Source of the DNA: an uncultured Bacilli bacterium | GTDB taxonomy: Bacteria; Bacillota_I; Bacilli_A; RF39; UBA660 | NCBI GenBank assembly: GCA_947632255.1 | Contig: CANROL010000079.1 | Coordinates: 1 to 5,765, forward strand | DNA length: 5,765 bases | Direction: 5' to 3' | In this document: piece after piece, positions 5,114 to 5,765 of the stretch | Numbering within the stretch: position 1 is the stretch's first letter | Layout: every line of letters starts with the position of its first letter | The notes under the pieces: model-generated | Database searches by the model: none | What the model was told of the DNA's origin: nothing | Seen by the model: only the letters and a program-made list of their open reading frames with translations | Translations under genes and position numbers: made by a program

Positions 5114-5284
5114 ATAATTTTTATATGAAAGAACTAATAAAGACTTTAAAGATGGGTATTTTGAATGTATAATTGAATATGAAAATTAAATCCCATTTAA
5201 TTGGTAATAATTATAAGTATTAAAAAATAAATTTTTGAAACTTTTTCTTAAAAAATTGGGATTATTATATTGTAGGTGATGAAT

Positions 5285-5765
5285 ATGGCTAGCGAATCTT
5301 ACCTATATAAGTTTAATAATATATATGATAAAACTTATTTAGATTTACTTAAATATGTAATTGTAAAATGTCATAATATAAATGATGCAAACGATATTAT
5401 CCAAGAAACTTATTTAGAATTATGGAACATTATAAATAAAAAGGAATTATCAGATATTAATATTAAAAGCTATCTTATTGGTATTGCTAACAACAAGATC
5501 AAAAAGCATTATACAATACTAAAAAAAATAAAGACCATATCTATATTTGAAAAAAATGATAAAGATATAGAGTTAATTGATTTATTAGAAGATAAAATAA
5601 ATATTGAAAATTTTATAATTCAAAAAGATAAATGGATTACTATATGGCAATTTATTAAAAGTAAAAAAAACCAAGATATTCCTAAAGCATTTTATTTATA
5701 TTATAGACTAGAGTTATCAATTAAAGAAATATCTAAAGAATTAAAAGTGAGTGAATCATATATAA
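5285..5765 (+). CDS. Second ECF-family RNA polymerase sigma factor, 3' end outside the window
   Basis: The first 160 codons are present and the frame is open to the last base. Sigma-2 appears as YLYKFNNIYDKTYLDLLKYV, then NINDANDIIQETYLELW (31-47), the region 2.2 core, and IKSYLIGIANNKIKKHY (60-76). Sigma-4 appears near the edge as FYLYYRLELSIKEISKELKV (from 136), breaking off within the helix-turn-helix at SESYI. The start is chosen at 5285 because AGGTGAT (5274-5280), which matches the anti-Shine-Dalgarno sequence, lies 4 bases before it; an ATG at 5279 overlaps that site and would add two residues. Sequence differs widely from the first sigma factor, with a longer, Lys/Ile/Asp-rich linker between domains, so it is not a recent duplicate. 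No CGT-type ECF promoter is seen upstream. An anti-sigma gene may follow beyond the window. Confidence 0.87.
   Translation, partial: MASESYLYKFNNIYDKTYLDLLKYVIVKCHNINDANDIIQETYLELWNIINKKELSDINIKSYLIGIANNKIKKHYTILKKIKTISIFEKNDKDIELIDLLEDKINIENFIIQKDKWITIWQFIKSKKNQDIPKAFYLYYRLELSIKEISKELKVSESYI

Larger units (their letters stand above)
4881..5284. other. Non-coding spacer with several inverted repeats, upstream of the second ECF sigma gene
   Basis: No convincing gene is seen here on either strand; the longest ATG frames are about 15 codons and lack ribosome binding sites. The content is extremely A/T-rich. Notable elements are a 12-base palindrome ATTTCATGAAAT (4891-4902), the odd palindrome TTGTTGACAACAA (4986-4998), an 8-base-pair hairpin (5093-5113) followed by TATAAT (5113-5118), and a G/C-containing trio that can pair in two ways: ATGGGTATTT (5152-5161), AAATCCCAT (5188-5196) and TGGGATT (5257-5263). 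TGAAAC (5236-5241) resembles an ECF -35 but has no CGT at a suitable distance. No known riboswitch is recognised. Confidence 0.6.

Noticed and set aside
5125..5223. Short frames beginning MKELIKTLK and MKIKSHLIG in the spacer
   Set aside because: Each is 14-15 codons, neither has a ribosome binding site, and a TAA separates them although they share a frame. They could be a remnant or leader peptide, but nothing supports it.
1..5765. Possible mycoplasma-type code with TGA as tryptophan
   Set aside because: All tryptophans in the recognised proteins are TGG, no recognised gene contains in-frame TGA, and the proteins end at expected family lengths on TAA or TAG.

Overview
The window is very AT-rich, with strong AGGAGG-type ribosome binding sites, short mRNA leaders, U-tailed hairpin terminators and sigma-A-like promoters. 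Every tryptophan is coded by TGG, no gene reads through or ends on TGA, and most genes end on TAA. This fits a low-GC Bacillota or Mycoplasmatota-related bacterium (for example an uncultured gut Bacilli/RF39-type lineage) using the standard code. The lineage is inferred from composition and gene types, not from a marker gene. No tRNA, rRNA, CRISPR array, transposase or integrase was seen.

Region 1 (1-1888) holds four rightward genes. They are the C-terminal tail of an SPFH/band-7 (stomatin-like) membrane protein, a family-6 type hypoxanthine/deoxyinosine DNA glycosylase overlapping it by one base, a small pilin-like single-pass protein with an atypical processing motif, and a membrane-anchored thioredoxin-fold protein with a CxxC centre. 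A terminator closes the block.

Region 2 (1912-2703) is a single gene with its own extended -10 promoter and a ribosome binding site inside a hairpin. Its protein resembles MvaI/BcnI restriction endonucleases over its whole length but appears to lack the acidic catalytic residues, and no methyltransferase lies nearby. It ends at a bidirectional terminator shared with the convergent gene that follows.

Region 3 (2734-4880) looks like an envelope-signalling unit. A membrane-anchored extracytoplasmic protein is coded on the minus strand. Divergent from it are an ECF sigma factor and a translationally coupled single-pass membrane protein that is probably its anti-sigma factor. The 147-base divergent spacer carries two matching candidate ECF promoters, TGTAAC-N17-CGTT and TGTCAC-N17-CGTT, one facing each way. 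The sigma factor therefore probably activates both its own operon and the exported protein.

Region 4 (4881-5765) is a long non-coding stretch of about 400 bases with several inverted repeats. It leads into a second, unrelated-looking ECF sigma factor that runs off the window. Two ECF sigma genes about 1.2 kb apart, each beside or expected beside membrane partners, make the right half of the window the most interesting part.
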